A stretch of DNA of 64,000 bases from NCBI RefSeq assembly GCF_036345175.1, contig NZ_CP107780.1, positions 8,928,001-8,992,000 of the forward strand, given 5' to 3'. How positions within the stretch are numbered: the first letter of the stretch is position 1; each line of letters opens with the position of its first letter. Shown here piece by piece: positions 15,953 through 23,663 of this stretch. Below the pieces are notes generated by a model. That model saw only the letters and a list, made by a program, of their open reading frames with translations, was not told where the DNA came from and did no database searches. The position numbers and the translations under genes were made by a program. The stretch is from Streptomyces sp. NBC_00576. GTDB lineage: Bacteria; Actinomycetota; Actinomycetes; Streptomycetales; Streptomycetaceae.

Positions 15953-17652
15953 CCGACTCCGACCTCGCATCGCGCCCCGGCTCCGGATCCGGCTCCCGGT
16001 ACGGTGCACAGCCCTGGCTGAGCCTCCTCGACGACGTCCAGCGCGGGCCCATCAGCCCCGACGACTCACTCGTCCACGCGCTCCGCCGGACCGCCGCCGA
16101 GGTCCCGGACCGCAACTTCCTCGCCTACTTCGACGGGCGGCTCAGCCACGGTGAGGTCGACGAGCTGAGCGACTCCGTCGCCGGGTATCTCGTCACCCGG
16201 GGGCTGGAACGCGGCGACCGGGTCGCCGTCCTGCTCCAGAACTCGCCGCTCTTCGTGCTCGCCGTGCTGGGGGCCTGGAAGGCGGGCGCGACCGTCGTGC
16301 CCGTCAACCCGATGTACAAGTCGGGGGAGGTCACGCACGTCCTGCGGGACGGTGACGTGGCCGCGCTGATCTGCTCCGACCGGGCCTGGGAGTCGTACCT
16401 GAGGGAGACGGCCGCGGACTCCCCGGTGCGGATCGTGCTCACGGGCTGCGAGCTGGACTTCCAGACCCGCGGTGACGCGCGCGTGCTCGCGTTCGAGCGG
16501 CTGCCGCAGGCACCGGACGCCGAGGACCTGACGGCCGTCGCCCGATACGGGCACAAGGCGCCCGAGGGCCGTGCTCCCCGCCCCGCCGACATCGCGTTGA
16601 TCAGCTACACCTCCGGCACCAGCGGCACCCCCAAGGGGGCCACCAACACCCACGGCAACATCATGTACAACGCGGAACGGCAGCGGACCGGCCTCCCGCT
16701 GCCCGAGGCACCCGTCTACTTCGCGATGGCGCCCCTGTTCCACATCACCGGCATGGTCTGTCAGCTCGGCGCGAGCCTGAACAGCGCGGGCACACTCGTC
16801 CTCGCCTACCGCTTCGAGCCGGGCGTGGTGCTGGACGCGTTCGCCGAGCACCGTCCCCACTACACGGTCGGCCCGTCGACGGCCTTCATGGCGCTGGCCG
16901 CGAACCCGGACTGCACCCCCGACCACTTCTCCTCCTTCCGGCACATCTCCTCCGGCGGCGCCCCGCTGCCGCCCGCCCTCGTGGAGAAGTTCCGCGCCGG
17001 ATTCGGCCCGTACATCCGCAACGGCTACGGCCTCACCGAGTGCACCGCCCCCTGCGCCTCCGTACCGCCCGCCCGGGAGGCCCCCGTCGACCCGGCCTCC
17101 GGCACCCTCGCCGTGGGCGTGCCGGGCCCCGACACCGTCGTGCGTGTCGTCGACGAACAGGGCGCCGAGGTTCCCTTCGGGGAGCAGGGCGAGATCCTCG
17201 TTCGGGGACCGCAGGTCGTTCCCGGCTACTGGCGGCTTCCGGAGGCCACCGCGGAGACCTTCCCGGACGGGGAGCTGCGGACCGGCGACATCGGGTTCAT
17301 GGACGCCGAGGGGTGGCTCTACGTCGTCGACCGGAAGAAGGACATGATCAACGCGTCCGGCTTCAAGGTGTGGCCGCGTGAGGTCGAGGACGTCCTGTAC
17401 ACCCATCCGGCGGTACGCGAGGCAGCCGTCGTCGGGGTGCCCGACGAGTACCGCGGGGAGACTGTGAAGGCGTACATCAGCCTGCGGCCGGGCGCCGAGG
17501 GGGACCCGGACGCGCTCGCCGCCTACTGCAAGGAGAGACTGGCCGCCTACAAGTACCCGCGGCAGGTGGAGATCCTGGCCGACTTGCCGAAGACGGCGAC
17601 CGGAAAGATCCTCCGTCGGGAACTGCGTACCCGGTCCGGGGACTCTCAGTAG
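15949..17652 (+). CDS. AMP-forming acyl-CoA ligase
   Basis: Class I adenylate-forming enzyme of 567 residues that activates a carboxylic acid to its CoA thioester. The P-loop SYTSGTSGTPKGA is near residue 218, GYGLTE near 359, TGDIG near 445, the hinge region YVVDRKKDMINASGFKVWP follows, and the C-terminal lysine motif TATGKILRR is near 549. The start ATG overlaps the SDR stop by four bases. Neighbours (SDR, ACAD10/11-type dehydrogenase, APH kinase) suggest a medium-chain or hydroxylated acid rather than a housekeeping long-chain fatty acid, but the substrate is inferred only from context. Confidence 0.9.
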   Translation: MTDSDLASRPGSGSGSRYGAQPWLSLLDDVQRGPISPDDSLVHALRRTAAEVPDRNFLAYFDGRLSHGEVDELSDSVAGYLVTRGLERGDRVAVLLQNSPLFVLAVLGAWKAGATVVPVNPMYKSGEVTHVLRDGDVAALICSDRAWESYLRETAADSPVRIVLTGCELDFQTRGDARVLAFERLPQAPDAEDLTAVARYGHKAPEGRAPRPADIALISYTSGTSGTPKGATNTHGNIMYNAERQRTGLPLPEAPVYFAMAPLFHITGMVCQLGASLNSAGTLVLAYRFEPGVVLDAFAEHRPHYTVGPSTAFMALAANPDCTPDHFSSFRHISSGGAPLPPALVEKFRAGFGPYIRNGYGLTECTAPCASVPPAREAPVDPASGTLAVGVPGPDTVVRVVDEQGAEVPFGEQGEILVRGPQVVPGYWRLPEATAETFPDGELRTGDIGFMDAEGWLYVVDRKKDMINASGFKVWPREVEDVLYTHPAVREAAVVGVPDEYRGETVKAYISLRPGAEGDPDALAAYCKERLAAYKYPRQVEILADLPKTATGKILRRELRTRSGDSQ

Positions 17653-17708
17653 GCATCCCGGTCGGCTGTCCGGGTTGTTCGGTTGTTCGTTGAACCTTTG
17701 GAAGGCTG

Positions 17709-18311
17709 GTGGCGGTAGTGCCCAGGACGACGGACGGCGACGGTACGCCCGTCCCGCAGCGGCTGCTGGCCGCCGCCACCCGACTCTTCGCGGATCAGGG
17801 GTACGACCGTACGTCCGTCCAGGAGATCGTCGAGGCGGCCGGGGTCACCAAGGGGGCGCTGTACCACTACTTCGGGTCCAAGGACGATCTGCTGCACGAG
17901 GTGTACGCGCGCGTGCTGCGCGTTCAGCAGGAGCGGCTGGACGCGTTCGCGAACGCGGACGCGCCGGTGGAGGAGCGGTTGAGGCGGGCGGCGGCGGATG
18001 TCGTCGTCACGACCATCGAGAACCTCGACGACGCGATGATCTTCTTCCGCTCGATGCACCATCTGAGCCCGGAGAAGAACAAGCAGGTGCGTGCGGAGCG
18101 GCGCCGTTACCACGAGCGGTTCAGGGCCCTGATCGAGGAGGGGCAGGAGACGGGTGTCTTCTCCCGGGCGACCTCGGCGGACCTGGTGGTCGACTACCAC
18201 TTCGGTTCCATCCACCATCTGTCGACGTGGTACAGCCCGGAGGGCCCGCTGACCCCGACGGAGGTCGCGGAGCAGCTGGCGGACCTGCTGCTGCGCGCCC
18301 TGCGGCCCTGA
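17709..18311 (+). CDS. TetR-family regulator of the hydroxyacyl-CoA-type cluster
   Basis: Regulator of 200 residues with the helix-turn-helix TSVQEIVEAAGVTKGALYHY and FGSKDDLLHEVY. The C-terminal domain (QQERLDAFANADAPVEERLR, DDAMIFFRSMHHLSPEKN) resembles actinobacterial regulators of acyl-CoA catabolism. It follows the acyl-CoA ligase by 56 bases. GTG 17709 is only three bases from a GGAAGG sequence, so GTG 17718 is a possible alternative. Related CCGAC-y-GGT sites before the SDR gene and before the kinase gene make it the likely repressor of both flanking operons, released by a pathway acyl-CoA. Confidence 0.85.
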   Translation: MAVVPRTTDGDGTPVPQRLLAAATRLFADQGYDRTSVQEIVEAAGVTKGALYHYFGSKDDLLHEVYARVLRVQQERLDAFANADAPVEERLRRAAADVVVTTIENLDDAMIFFRSMHHLSPEKNKQVRAERRRYHERFRALIEEGQETGVFSRATSADLVVDYHFGSIHHLSTWYSPEGPLTPTEVAEQLADLLLRALRP

Positions 18312-18322
18312 AGGGGCCTTGT

Positions 18323-18369
18323 CCTCAAACGCCGGACGGGCTGAATATCAGCCCCTCCGGCGTTTGAGG
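18323..18369. terminator. Strong bidirectional terminator between convergent genes
   Basis: CCTCAAACGCCGGA (18323-18336) pairs perfectly with TCCGGCGTTTGAGG (18356-18369), and the inner GGGCTG-AATAT-CAGCCC adds a second 6-base stem. The convergent tetR and acyl-CoA dehydrogenase genes end on either side. Hairpins of this sequence type are common at gene ends in Streptomyces. Confidence 0.85.
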
Positions 18370-18396
18370 AGCGGGGGTTCGGGGGCAGCGCCCCCG

Positions 18397-18422
18397 ATGG
18401 GGGTCCCCCCTCTGGGGGAGGG
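18397..18422 (+). repeat. Short G-run/C-run dispersed element, intergenic copy
   Basis: GATGGGGGTCCCCCCTCTGG followed by GGGAGG. The ATGGGGGTCCCCCC core also occurs inside the wedge gene at 56754-56767, so it is a mobile-looking or slippage-derived short element. Confidence 0.45.
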
Positions 18423-18450
18423 ACGGGTAGGGGCGGCGGGGGCGAAAGAA

Positions 18451-19665
18451 CTACACGTACCGCTTCAGCTCCCGTCGAGCCAACGACCGCTGGTGCACCT
18501 CGTCCGGCCCGTCCGCCAGTTTCAGCGTCCTCGCACTCGCCCACAGCTCCGCCAGCGGGAAGTCCTGACTCACCCCACCCGCCCCGTGCAGCTGAATCGC
18601 CTTGTCGATGATGTCCACCACCGCACGCGGCGTAGCGATCTTGATCGCCTGGATCTCCGCGTGCGCCCCCTTGTTGCCCACCGTGTCCATCATCCACGCC
18701 GTCTTCAGCACCAGCAGCCGCAGCTGCTCCACCGTGACCCGCGCGTCCGCGATCCAGTTGTGGACCACGCCCTGCTGGGCCAGCGACTTGCCGAAGGCCG
18801 TGCGGGAGACGGCCCGGCGGCACATCAGCTCGATCGCCCGCTCCGCCATGCCGATCAGCCGCATGCAGTGGTGGATGCGGCCGGGACCGAGCCGCGCCTG
18901 CGCGATGGCGAAGCCGCTGCCCTCCTCGCCGATCAGGTTCGCCGCGGGCACCCGCGCCTCGTCGAAGACCACCTCTGCGTGACCGCCGTGGGAGTGGTCC
19001 TCGTAGCCGAACACCTGCATCGCCCGCTTGACCGTGACACCGGGCGTGTCCCGGGGGACCAGGATCATCGACTGCTGGCGGCGGATGTCGGCGCCGTCAG
19101 GGTCGGTCTTGCCCATCACGATGAAGATCCGGCAGTGCGGGTTCATCGCCCCGGAGATGTACCACTTGCGGCCCGAGATGACGTAGTCGTCGCCGTCCCG
19201 ACGGATCCGCGTCTCGATGTTCGTCGCGTCGGACGAGGCCACCTCCGGCTCGGTCATCGCGAACGCCGAGCGGATCTCGCCCGCGAGCAGCGGCTCCAGC
19301 CACTGCTTCTTCTGCTGCTCGTCGCCGAACTGTGCCAGCACCTCCATGTTGCCGGTGTCCGGTGCCGCGCAGTTCAGCGCGGTCGGCGCCAAGTGCGGGG
19401 AGCGGCCGGTGATTTCGGCGAGGGGGGCGTACTGCAGGTTGGTGAGGCCGGCGCCGTGCCGGGCGTCGGGCAGGAAGAGGTTCCACAGGCCCTGGCTACG
19501 GGCCTCGGCCTTCAACTCCTCGACCACGGCCGGGGTGTCCCACGGCGAGGCCAGCCGCTCGCGCTGCTCGTGCTCGACCTGTTCGGCCGGATAGACGTAC
19601 TCGTCCATGAAGGCGAGGAGCTTGGCGCGCAGTTCCTCGGTGCGCGCGTCGAACGCGAAGTCCAT
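18451..19665 (-). CDS. ACAD10/11-type acyl-CoA dehydrogenase
   Basis: Flavoprotein of 404 residues, typical length. FAMTEPEVASSDATNIETR and WYISGAMNPHCRIFIVMGKT mark the middle domain. The C-terminal segment has ADGPDEVHQRSLARRELKRY (residues 384-403). That DGPDEVH block is diagnostic of the ACAD10/11 subgroup, in which a phosphorylated 4-hydroxyacyl-CoA is the substrate, rather than the YEGT-type ending of ordinary members. Only six bases separate it from the upstream APH-type kinase gene; in animal ACAD10/11 the kinase and dehydrogenase are fused in the same order. ATG 19665 has AGGAAGG upstream. Confidence 0.88.
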   Translation of the reverse strand: MDFAFDARTEELRAKLLAFMDEYVYPAEQVEHEQRERLASPWDTPAVVEELKAEARSQGLWNLFLPDARHGAGLTNLQYAPLAEITGRSPHLAPTALNCAAPDTGNMEVLAQFGDEQQKKQWLEPLLAGEIRSAFAMTEPEVASSDATNIETRIRRDGDDYVISGRKWYISGAMNPHCRIFIVMGKTDPDGADIRRQQSMILVPRDTPGVTVKRAMQVFGYEDHSHGGHAEVVFDEARVPAANLIGEEGSGFAIAQARLGPGRIHHCMRLIGMAERAIELMCRRAVSRTAFGKSLAQQGVVHNWIADARVTVEQLRLLVLKTAWMMDTVGNKGAHAEIQAIKIATPRAVVDIIDKAIQLHGAGGVSQDFPLAELWASARTLKLADGPDEVHQRSLARRELKRYV

Positions 19666-19671
19666 GACGGA

Positions 19672-20715
19672 TCAGCCTTCCTGGAGACCTGAGTGAAGTG
19701 TGGTCAGGCCGTGCTCGATGAAGACGGGGACCAGGTCCCCGATGCGGTCGAAGCCCGCGCCGACCGTCTGGCCCAGCGTGTAGCGGTAGTGGATGCCCTC
19801 AAGGATCACGGCCAGCTTGAACCAGGCGAACGCCGTGTACCAGGAGACGGCCGAGACGTCCCGCCCCGAGCGGGCCGCGTACCGCTCGATCAGCTCGGCC
19901 GGGGACGGGTGTCCGGCGGCCTCGGCGGTCGTGGAGACGGGGGAGGCGGGCGCGCCCAGCGGCATGCTGTACATCACCAGCAGGCCCAGGTCGGTGAGCG
20001 GGTCGCCGAGCGTCGACATCTCCCAGTCGAGGATCGCCCTGATCCTGTCGTCCTCGCCGATCAGGACGTTGTCCAGCCGGTAGTCGCCGTGCACGATCGC
20101 CGGGGCCGACGAGTGGGGAAGGGCGCGGCCGAGTGCTGCCTGCAGCTCGTCGATGCCGGTCAGCTCGCGGTTGCGGGAGGCGTCCAACTGCTTGCCCCAG
20201 CGCCGTAGTTGCCGGTCGAGGAAGCCCTCGGGGCGGCCGAAGTCGGCGAGGCCCACCTCGGCGGGGTCCACCGCGTGCAGCTCGACGAGCGTGTCCACCA
20301 GCGACAGCACCACGTCCCGGGTGCGCGCCGGGCCGATCGGGGCGAGCTGCTCGGCCGTACGGTACGGCGTGCCCGGCACGAACTCCATGACGTAGAACGG
20401 CGCTCCGGGCGCCGCCCCGTTCTCGGGGTTCTCGCACAGCAGCACGGGACGCGGGACCGGCACGGCCGTCGGATGCAGGGCGCTGATCACCCGGTGCTCG
20501 CGCCGCATGTCGTGCGCGGTGGCCAGGACATGGCCCAGTGGGGGCCGTCGTACGACCCACTGGGTGGTGCCGTCGGTGACCGCGTAGGTGAGGTTCGACC
20601 GGCCGCCCTCGATCAGCCGGCCGGTCAGGGGGCCGTGCACGAGTCCGGGGCGTTCGCCGTCGAGCAGGCCGCGCAGCCGGTCGAGATCGAGACCTGGCAG
20701 GTCGTCCGGGGGCAT
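19672..20715 (-). CDS. APH-type phosphotransferase, probable 4-hydroxyacyl-CoA kinase
   Basis: Kinase-fold protein of 347 residues. The N-lobe has FVPGTPYRT, the catalytic loop is HGDYRLDN (residues 209-216) and the metal-binding Asp is in ILDWEMSTLGDPLTDLG (228-244). These blocks match the kinase domain of ACAD10/11 and the Pseudomonas LvaA kinase, not antibiotic kinases. ATG 20715 is preferred over the adjacent ATG 20718 because AGGAGCA gives better spacing. It is upstream of the ACAD10/11-type dehydrogenase in a two-gene operon. The proposed reaction is phosphorylation of the 4-hydroxyl of a hydroxyacyl-CoA, followed by elimination by the neighbour. Confidence 0.85.
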   Translation of the reverse strand: MPPDDLPGLDLDRLRGLLDGERPGLVHGPLTGRLIEGGRSNLTYAVTDGTTQWVVRRPPLGHVLATAHDMRREHRVISALHPTAVPVPRPVLLCENPENGAAPGAPFYVMEFVPGTPYRTAEQLAPIGPARTRDVVLSLVDTLVELHAVDPAEVGLADFGRPEGFLDRQLRRWGKQLDASRNRELTGIDELQAALGRALPHSSAPAIVHGDYRLDNVLIGEDDRIRAILDWEMSTLGDPLTDLGLLVMYSMPLGAPASPVSTTAEAAGHPSPAELIERYAARSGRDVSAVSWYTAFAWFKLAVILEGIHYRYTLGQTVGAGFDRIGDLVPVFIEHGLTTLHSGLQEG

Positions 20716-20757
20716 CATTGCTCCTACGCGTACGGAAACAGGACCTGCCTCATGATG

Positions 20758-20769
20758 CCGACCGGTCGG
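20758..20769. promoter_or_regulatory. Palindromic TetR operator before the kinase/dehydrogenase operon
   Basis: CCGACCGGTCGG, a perfect 12-base palindrome 43 bases upstream of the kinase start. Its extended form (ATGCCGACCGGTCGGTATG) aligns with the site at 15135-15147. Confidence 0.65.
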
Positions 20770-20875
20770 TATGTCGTCCAGTGGGTGAGCGAAAAGTGAC
20801 CGGCGTCTCGCTTCCAGTGTGCGGAAGGAGACGCCGGTCGGGTAGGGCGGGGGTGGCGCCGGTGGCCGGAAGCGG

Positions 20876-21178
20876 TCAGTGGTCGTCCCAGTGGCCGTCG
20901 TGGGCGGCGTGCCGGTGGCTGTCGTGCAGATAGTCGACGTGGTCGCCGTGCAGGACGCTCGGGTGTCCGCAGCCGTCGCCGTGCACGTGGTCGTGGCCAC
21001 CGTGGGACTCGTGGCCGCCGGGCTCGCACTCGTCCCAGTGGCCGCTGTGCGCGCGGTGCAGATGACCGTCGTGCGCGTAGTCGACGTGGTCGCCGTGCGG
21101 CACCTCGGTGTGGCCGCAGTCCGGGCCGTGGGTGTGCTCGTGGGTCGGGTGTTCCTGGTGAAGAGTAGGGGTGTTCAT
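20876..21178 (-). CDS. Small histidine-rich metal-binding-like protein
   Basis: Cytoplasmic-looking protein of 100 residues with about 30 histidines. It consists of two similar units, each with a C-G-H start, then HGDHVDYxHDxHxHxAHxGHWD (first unit near residues 18-55, second near 68-100). Cys and His spacing suggests binding of zinc, nickel or another transition metal for storage or buffering; the repeat also carries Asp and Glu. ATG 21178 is chosen over an upstream opening because the upstream part lacks the composition. It is divergent from an oxidoreductase gene, with a long inverted repeat between them. I know no characterised member. Confidence 0.6.
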   Translation of the reverse strand: MNTPTLHQEHPTHEHTHGPDCGHTEVPHGDHVDYAHDGHLHRAHSGHWDECEPGGHESHGGHDHVHGDGCGHPSVLHGDHVDYLHDSHRHAAHDGHWDDH

Positions 21179-21245
21179 GAGGCTCGCCTTCGGGCATTCG
21201 CGGGTACGGAAGGGTGGAAGTGCGGGTGGTGACGTCGGACAGGCT

Positions 21246-21287
21246 GCCACGCAATCCGCCCATATCCGACTATTCGACTTGCGTGGC
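21246..21287. promoter_or_regulatory. Wide inverted repeat between the His-rich and oxidoreductase genes
   Basis: GCCACGCAA (21246-21254) and TTGCGTGGC (21279-21287) are perfect 9-base arms separated by 24 bases that include an AT-richer CATATCCGACTATTC. Its place between two divergent starts suggests an operator, with a promoter element in the spacer. Confidence 0.5.
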
Positions 21288-21337
21288 GTCCGCGCACGCC
21301 GGAGGGTCGGACATTAGGAAACCGGAGGACCAAACAT

Positions 21338-22288
21338 ATGAAGGCCATTACCTACAGCCGGTTCGGCGGTCCCGACGTCCTGGAGTACACGGAGGACGCC
21401 CCGGACCCCACAGTCGGGCCCGACTCCGTGCTGATCAAGGTGCGGGCGGCGTCGGTCAACCCGGTGGACTGGAAGTGCCGCGAGGGCCACCTCGCCGGCC
21501 TCCTGGACGCCGTCTTCCCGGTGACACCGGGCTGGGACGTCTCCGGGGTCGTGGTCCGCCCGGGTGTCTCCGTCTCCGAGTTCGCCGTGGGGGACGAGGT
21601 CATGGGTTACGTACGCGAGGACTTCCTCTCGCGCGGCACCTTCGCCGAGTACGTCGCCGCCCCGGTGCGCACCCTCGCCCGCAAGCCCCGCAACCTCTCC
21701 TTCGAGGAGGCGGCCGGGCTGCCGCTGGTCGGGCTCACCGCCTATCAGGTGCTCGCCAGGTCGCTCGGCGTCCGCACGGGCGAGACCGTCCTCGTGCACG
21801 CGGCGGCGGGCGGGGTCGGCTCCGTCGCCGTCCAGCTGGCCCGCCGCCATCTGGGCGCGGCGCACGTCATCGGCACGGCGAGCACACGCAACCACGACTT
21901 CGTGCGCGAACTGGGCGGCGACCCGGTGACGTACGGCGAGGGCATGGCCGACCGGGTGCGGAAACTGGCCCCGAAGGGCGTCGACGCGGTGTTCGACACC
22001 GTCGGCGGCGACACGTTGAGGGACTCCGTGGAGCTGCTGGCTCCCGGGGGCCGCCTGGTGTCGATCGCGGATCCGGACGTCGTCGGCCTCGGCGGTCGCT
22101 ACTACTTCGTACGCCCCGACGCCGTGGACCTCGCGCACCTCTCCGACCTGGTCGAACAGCACGTGTTCTCGCTGCATGTGTCCGAGACGTTCCCCCTGGA
22201 ACGCGCGGCGGAAGCACACAGGCTGAACGCCGAGGGCCGTACCAGGGGCAAGATCGTGGTGACGGTGGACTGGACCGAAGAGGCCTGA
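21338..22288 (+). CDS. NADP-dependent zinc-free alcohol dehydrogenase / quinone oxidoreductase
   Basis: MDR-superfamily reductase of 316 residues, typical length. The N-terminal catalytic domain has ASVNPVDWKCREGH and PGWDVSGVV, and the nucleotide-binding motif is HAAAGGVGSVAVQLA near residue 152. The zinc-ligand Cys/His set of true alcohol dehydrogenases is missing, as in QOR enzymes. ATG 21338 has CCGGAGG upstream. It probably reduces quinones or unsaturated carbonyls with NADPH. It is divergent from a His-rich protein; a shared stress control is possible but not shown. Confidence 0.88.
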   Translation: MKAITYSRFGGPDVLEYTEDAPDPTVGPDSVLIKVRAASVNPVDWKCREGHLAGLLDAVFPVTPGWDVSGVVVRPGVSVSEFAVGDEVMGYVREDFLSRGTFAEYVAAPVRTLARKPRNLSFEEAAGLPLVGLTAYQVLARSLGVRTGETVLVHAAAGGVGSVAVQLARRHLGAAHVIGTASTRNHDFVRELGGDPVTYGEGMADRVRKLAPKGVDAVFDTVGGDTLRDSVELLAPGGRLVSIADPDVVGLGGRYYFVRPDAVDLAHLSDLVEQHVFSLHVSETFPLERAAEAHRLNAEGRTRGKIVVTVDWTEEA

Positions 22289-22320
22289 CGCATCCGACCG
22301 ACAGGCGGCAGCCTCTGACT

Positions 22321-22362
22321 TCAGAGGACGAGCGTCAGAGGACGAGCGTCAGAGGACGAGCG
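22321..22362 (+). repeat. 14-base unit tandemly triplicated at a gene end
   Basis: TCAGAGGACGAGCG is repeated three times exactly. The last copy contains the stop codon and final codons of the DUF202 gene on the minus strand, so the gene's last bases, including its stop, were duplicated twice. Confidence 0.8.
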
Positions 22363-22702
22363 CCACCCCGCACACCGCCAGGGCGACCGTGCACAGGGTC
22401 GCCGCGGTGGCGTGCCGGGCGGCGAGCGGCGGTGGACCGTCGTCGCCCGTCGCCGAGAGCGTGCGGATACGTCGGTGGGCGACGGCCAGAAAGCACAGCC
22501 ACAGCGCGCAGCACACCGCGCAGACGGTGATCCCGGCCGCCGACTGCCCGCCGTGCAGTGCGGTCTTCCCGGCGAGCACGGCGGCGACGGTGCTCGACAG
22601 CGTCGTACGCCGCCACGCCAGCCGGGTCCGCTCCGGTTGCAGCCCGGGATCCCGTGCCCCGGCCTCGCTCGCCCCTGCCTCGCGCGCCCCCGCGTCGCTC
22701 AT
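22349..22702 (-). CDS. DUF202-family membrane protein (second of pair)
   Basis: Small membrane protein of 117 residues. After an Ala/Gly/Glu-rich soluble start it shows the DUF202 block PERTRLAWRRTTLS and then three hydrophobic helices (VAAVLAGKTAL, ITVCAVCCALWLCFLAVA, ATLCTVALAVCGVALVL). DUF202 proteins have no firm function. Its start overlaps the stop of the upstream DUF202 gene (ATGA), so the two are co-translated and may form a heteromer. The 3-prime end is embedded in a tandem repeat. Confidence 0.75.
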   Translation of the reverse strand: MSDAGAREAGASEAGARDPGLQPERTRLAWRRTTLSSTVAAVLAGKTALHGGQSAAGITVCAVCCALWLCFLAVAHRRIRTLSATGDDGPPPLAARHATAATLCTVALAVCGVALVL

Positions 22703-23091
22703 CCGGTCCCCCGGACCAGCACGACGACCACCATGGCGACGGCGACCACGGCGACCGCGAGGCTCAGCAGCGCCGGGAAGCGGGACACCGGCAGGTCCTC
22801 GCCCCGCCGCATCGCCTGCTCGCACCGCACCCAGTGGTTGACGGCGCGCAGCGAGCACAGCACACCGGCCGCCAGCAGCGCGAGCGCCAGCCCCACGCGC
22901 CAGCCCCAGCGCAGGTCGGGCAGGAACTGGTCCACGGCGAAGCCGCCGCCGATCAGCGCCAGCGCGGTACGCAGCCAGGCCAGGAAAGTGCGCTCGTTGG
23001 CCAGGGAGAAGCGATAGTCGGGGGTGCGGCCCTCCTCGCCGATCCCCTGGGGGGCGAACCACAGGCGGACGTTCCGTGCGAAATCGATCAC
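22699..23091 (-). CDS. DUF202-family membrane protein (YidH-like)
   Basis: Membrane protein of 130 residues with RFSLANERTFLAWLRTALAL, the DUF202 signature, and three hydrophobic helices ending in VVAVAMVVVVLV. GTG 23091 (MIDFARNVRLWF) is taken as the start because a longer open frame upstream shows no conservation. It begins 11 bases after the Nudix stop and is translationally coupled to a second DUF202 gene, so the transporter-Nudix-DUF202 genes may form one operon. Confidence 0.78.
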   Translation of the reverse strand: MIDFARNVRLWFAPQGIGEEGRTPDYRFSLANERTFLAWLRTALALIGGGFAVDQFLPDLRWGWRVGLALALLAAGVLCSLRAVNHWVRCEQAMRRGEDLPVSRFPALLSLAVAVVAVAMVVVVLVRGTG

Positions 23092-23102
23092 GTGTAGGAA
23101 CC

Positions 23103-23663
23103 TTACGGGCTCTTCGGCGACCGGTACGCCCTGAGGTGCTCGTACGCCGCCAGGCCGTCCGGCACCCACTCCCATTCGCCCAGCCGCCGTTCCACCTCGT
23201 CCTCCGACAGGAACTCGTGCCAGGCGACCTCCTCCACCTGGGGGTGGACGGGCAGCTCGCAGCGGACCTCGTACACCGCCGACCACCAGCTCTGGCCGGC
23301 GCCGTTGTCGTACAGGAACTTGAAGAGGGGCTCGGGGCGGGGCAGACCCGTGACGCCGAGTTCCTCCTCGGCCTCCCTCAGGGCCGCGCCGTCGTACGAC
23401 TCGCCCGCGCCCACGACTCCGCCGACGAACATGTCGTACAGGGAGGGAAAGACCAGCTTGGTGGGGGTGCGGCGGTGGACGAAGATCCGGCCCCGGGCGT
23501 CCCTGGCCTGGATGAAGACGCAGCGGTGGCGCAGACCGCGCGCGTACGCCTCGCCCCGTGGGGACTGGCCGATGACCTCGTCGTTCTCGTCGACGATGTC
23601 GAGGATCTCGGCAGCGGGATCAGCGGGATCAGCGGGAGTGCTCTCGTGGGAGTGAGTGCTCAT
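23103..23663 (-). CDS. Nudix hydrolase (YfcD/IPP-isomerase-like)
   Basis: Hydrolase of 186 residues. The Nudix box G-x5-E-x7-REUxEExGU is complete at residues 82-104 (GGVVGAGES, then LREAEEELGV). The N-terminal part (LDIVDENDEVIGQSPRGEAY, then RHRCVFI) is like the YfcD/IDI subgroup. ATG 23663 is used; another ATG lies three codons upstream. The N-terminal ADPADPA segment is encoded by 9-base tandem repeats (23612-23638). The upstream transporter gene ends inside this gene's first codons, an overlap of 35 bases, so translation is coupled. Substrate unknown. Confidence 0.87.
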   Translation of the reverse strand: MSTHSHESTPADPADPAAEILDIVDENDEVIGQSPRGEAYARGLRHRCVFIQARDARGRIFVHRRTPTKLVFPSLYDMFVGGVVGAGESYDGAALREAEEELGVTGLPRPEPLFKFLYDNGAGQSWWSAVYEVRCELPVHPQVEEVAWHEFLSEDEVERRLGEWEWVPDGLAAYEHLRAYRSPKSP

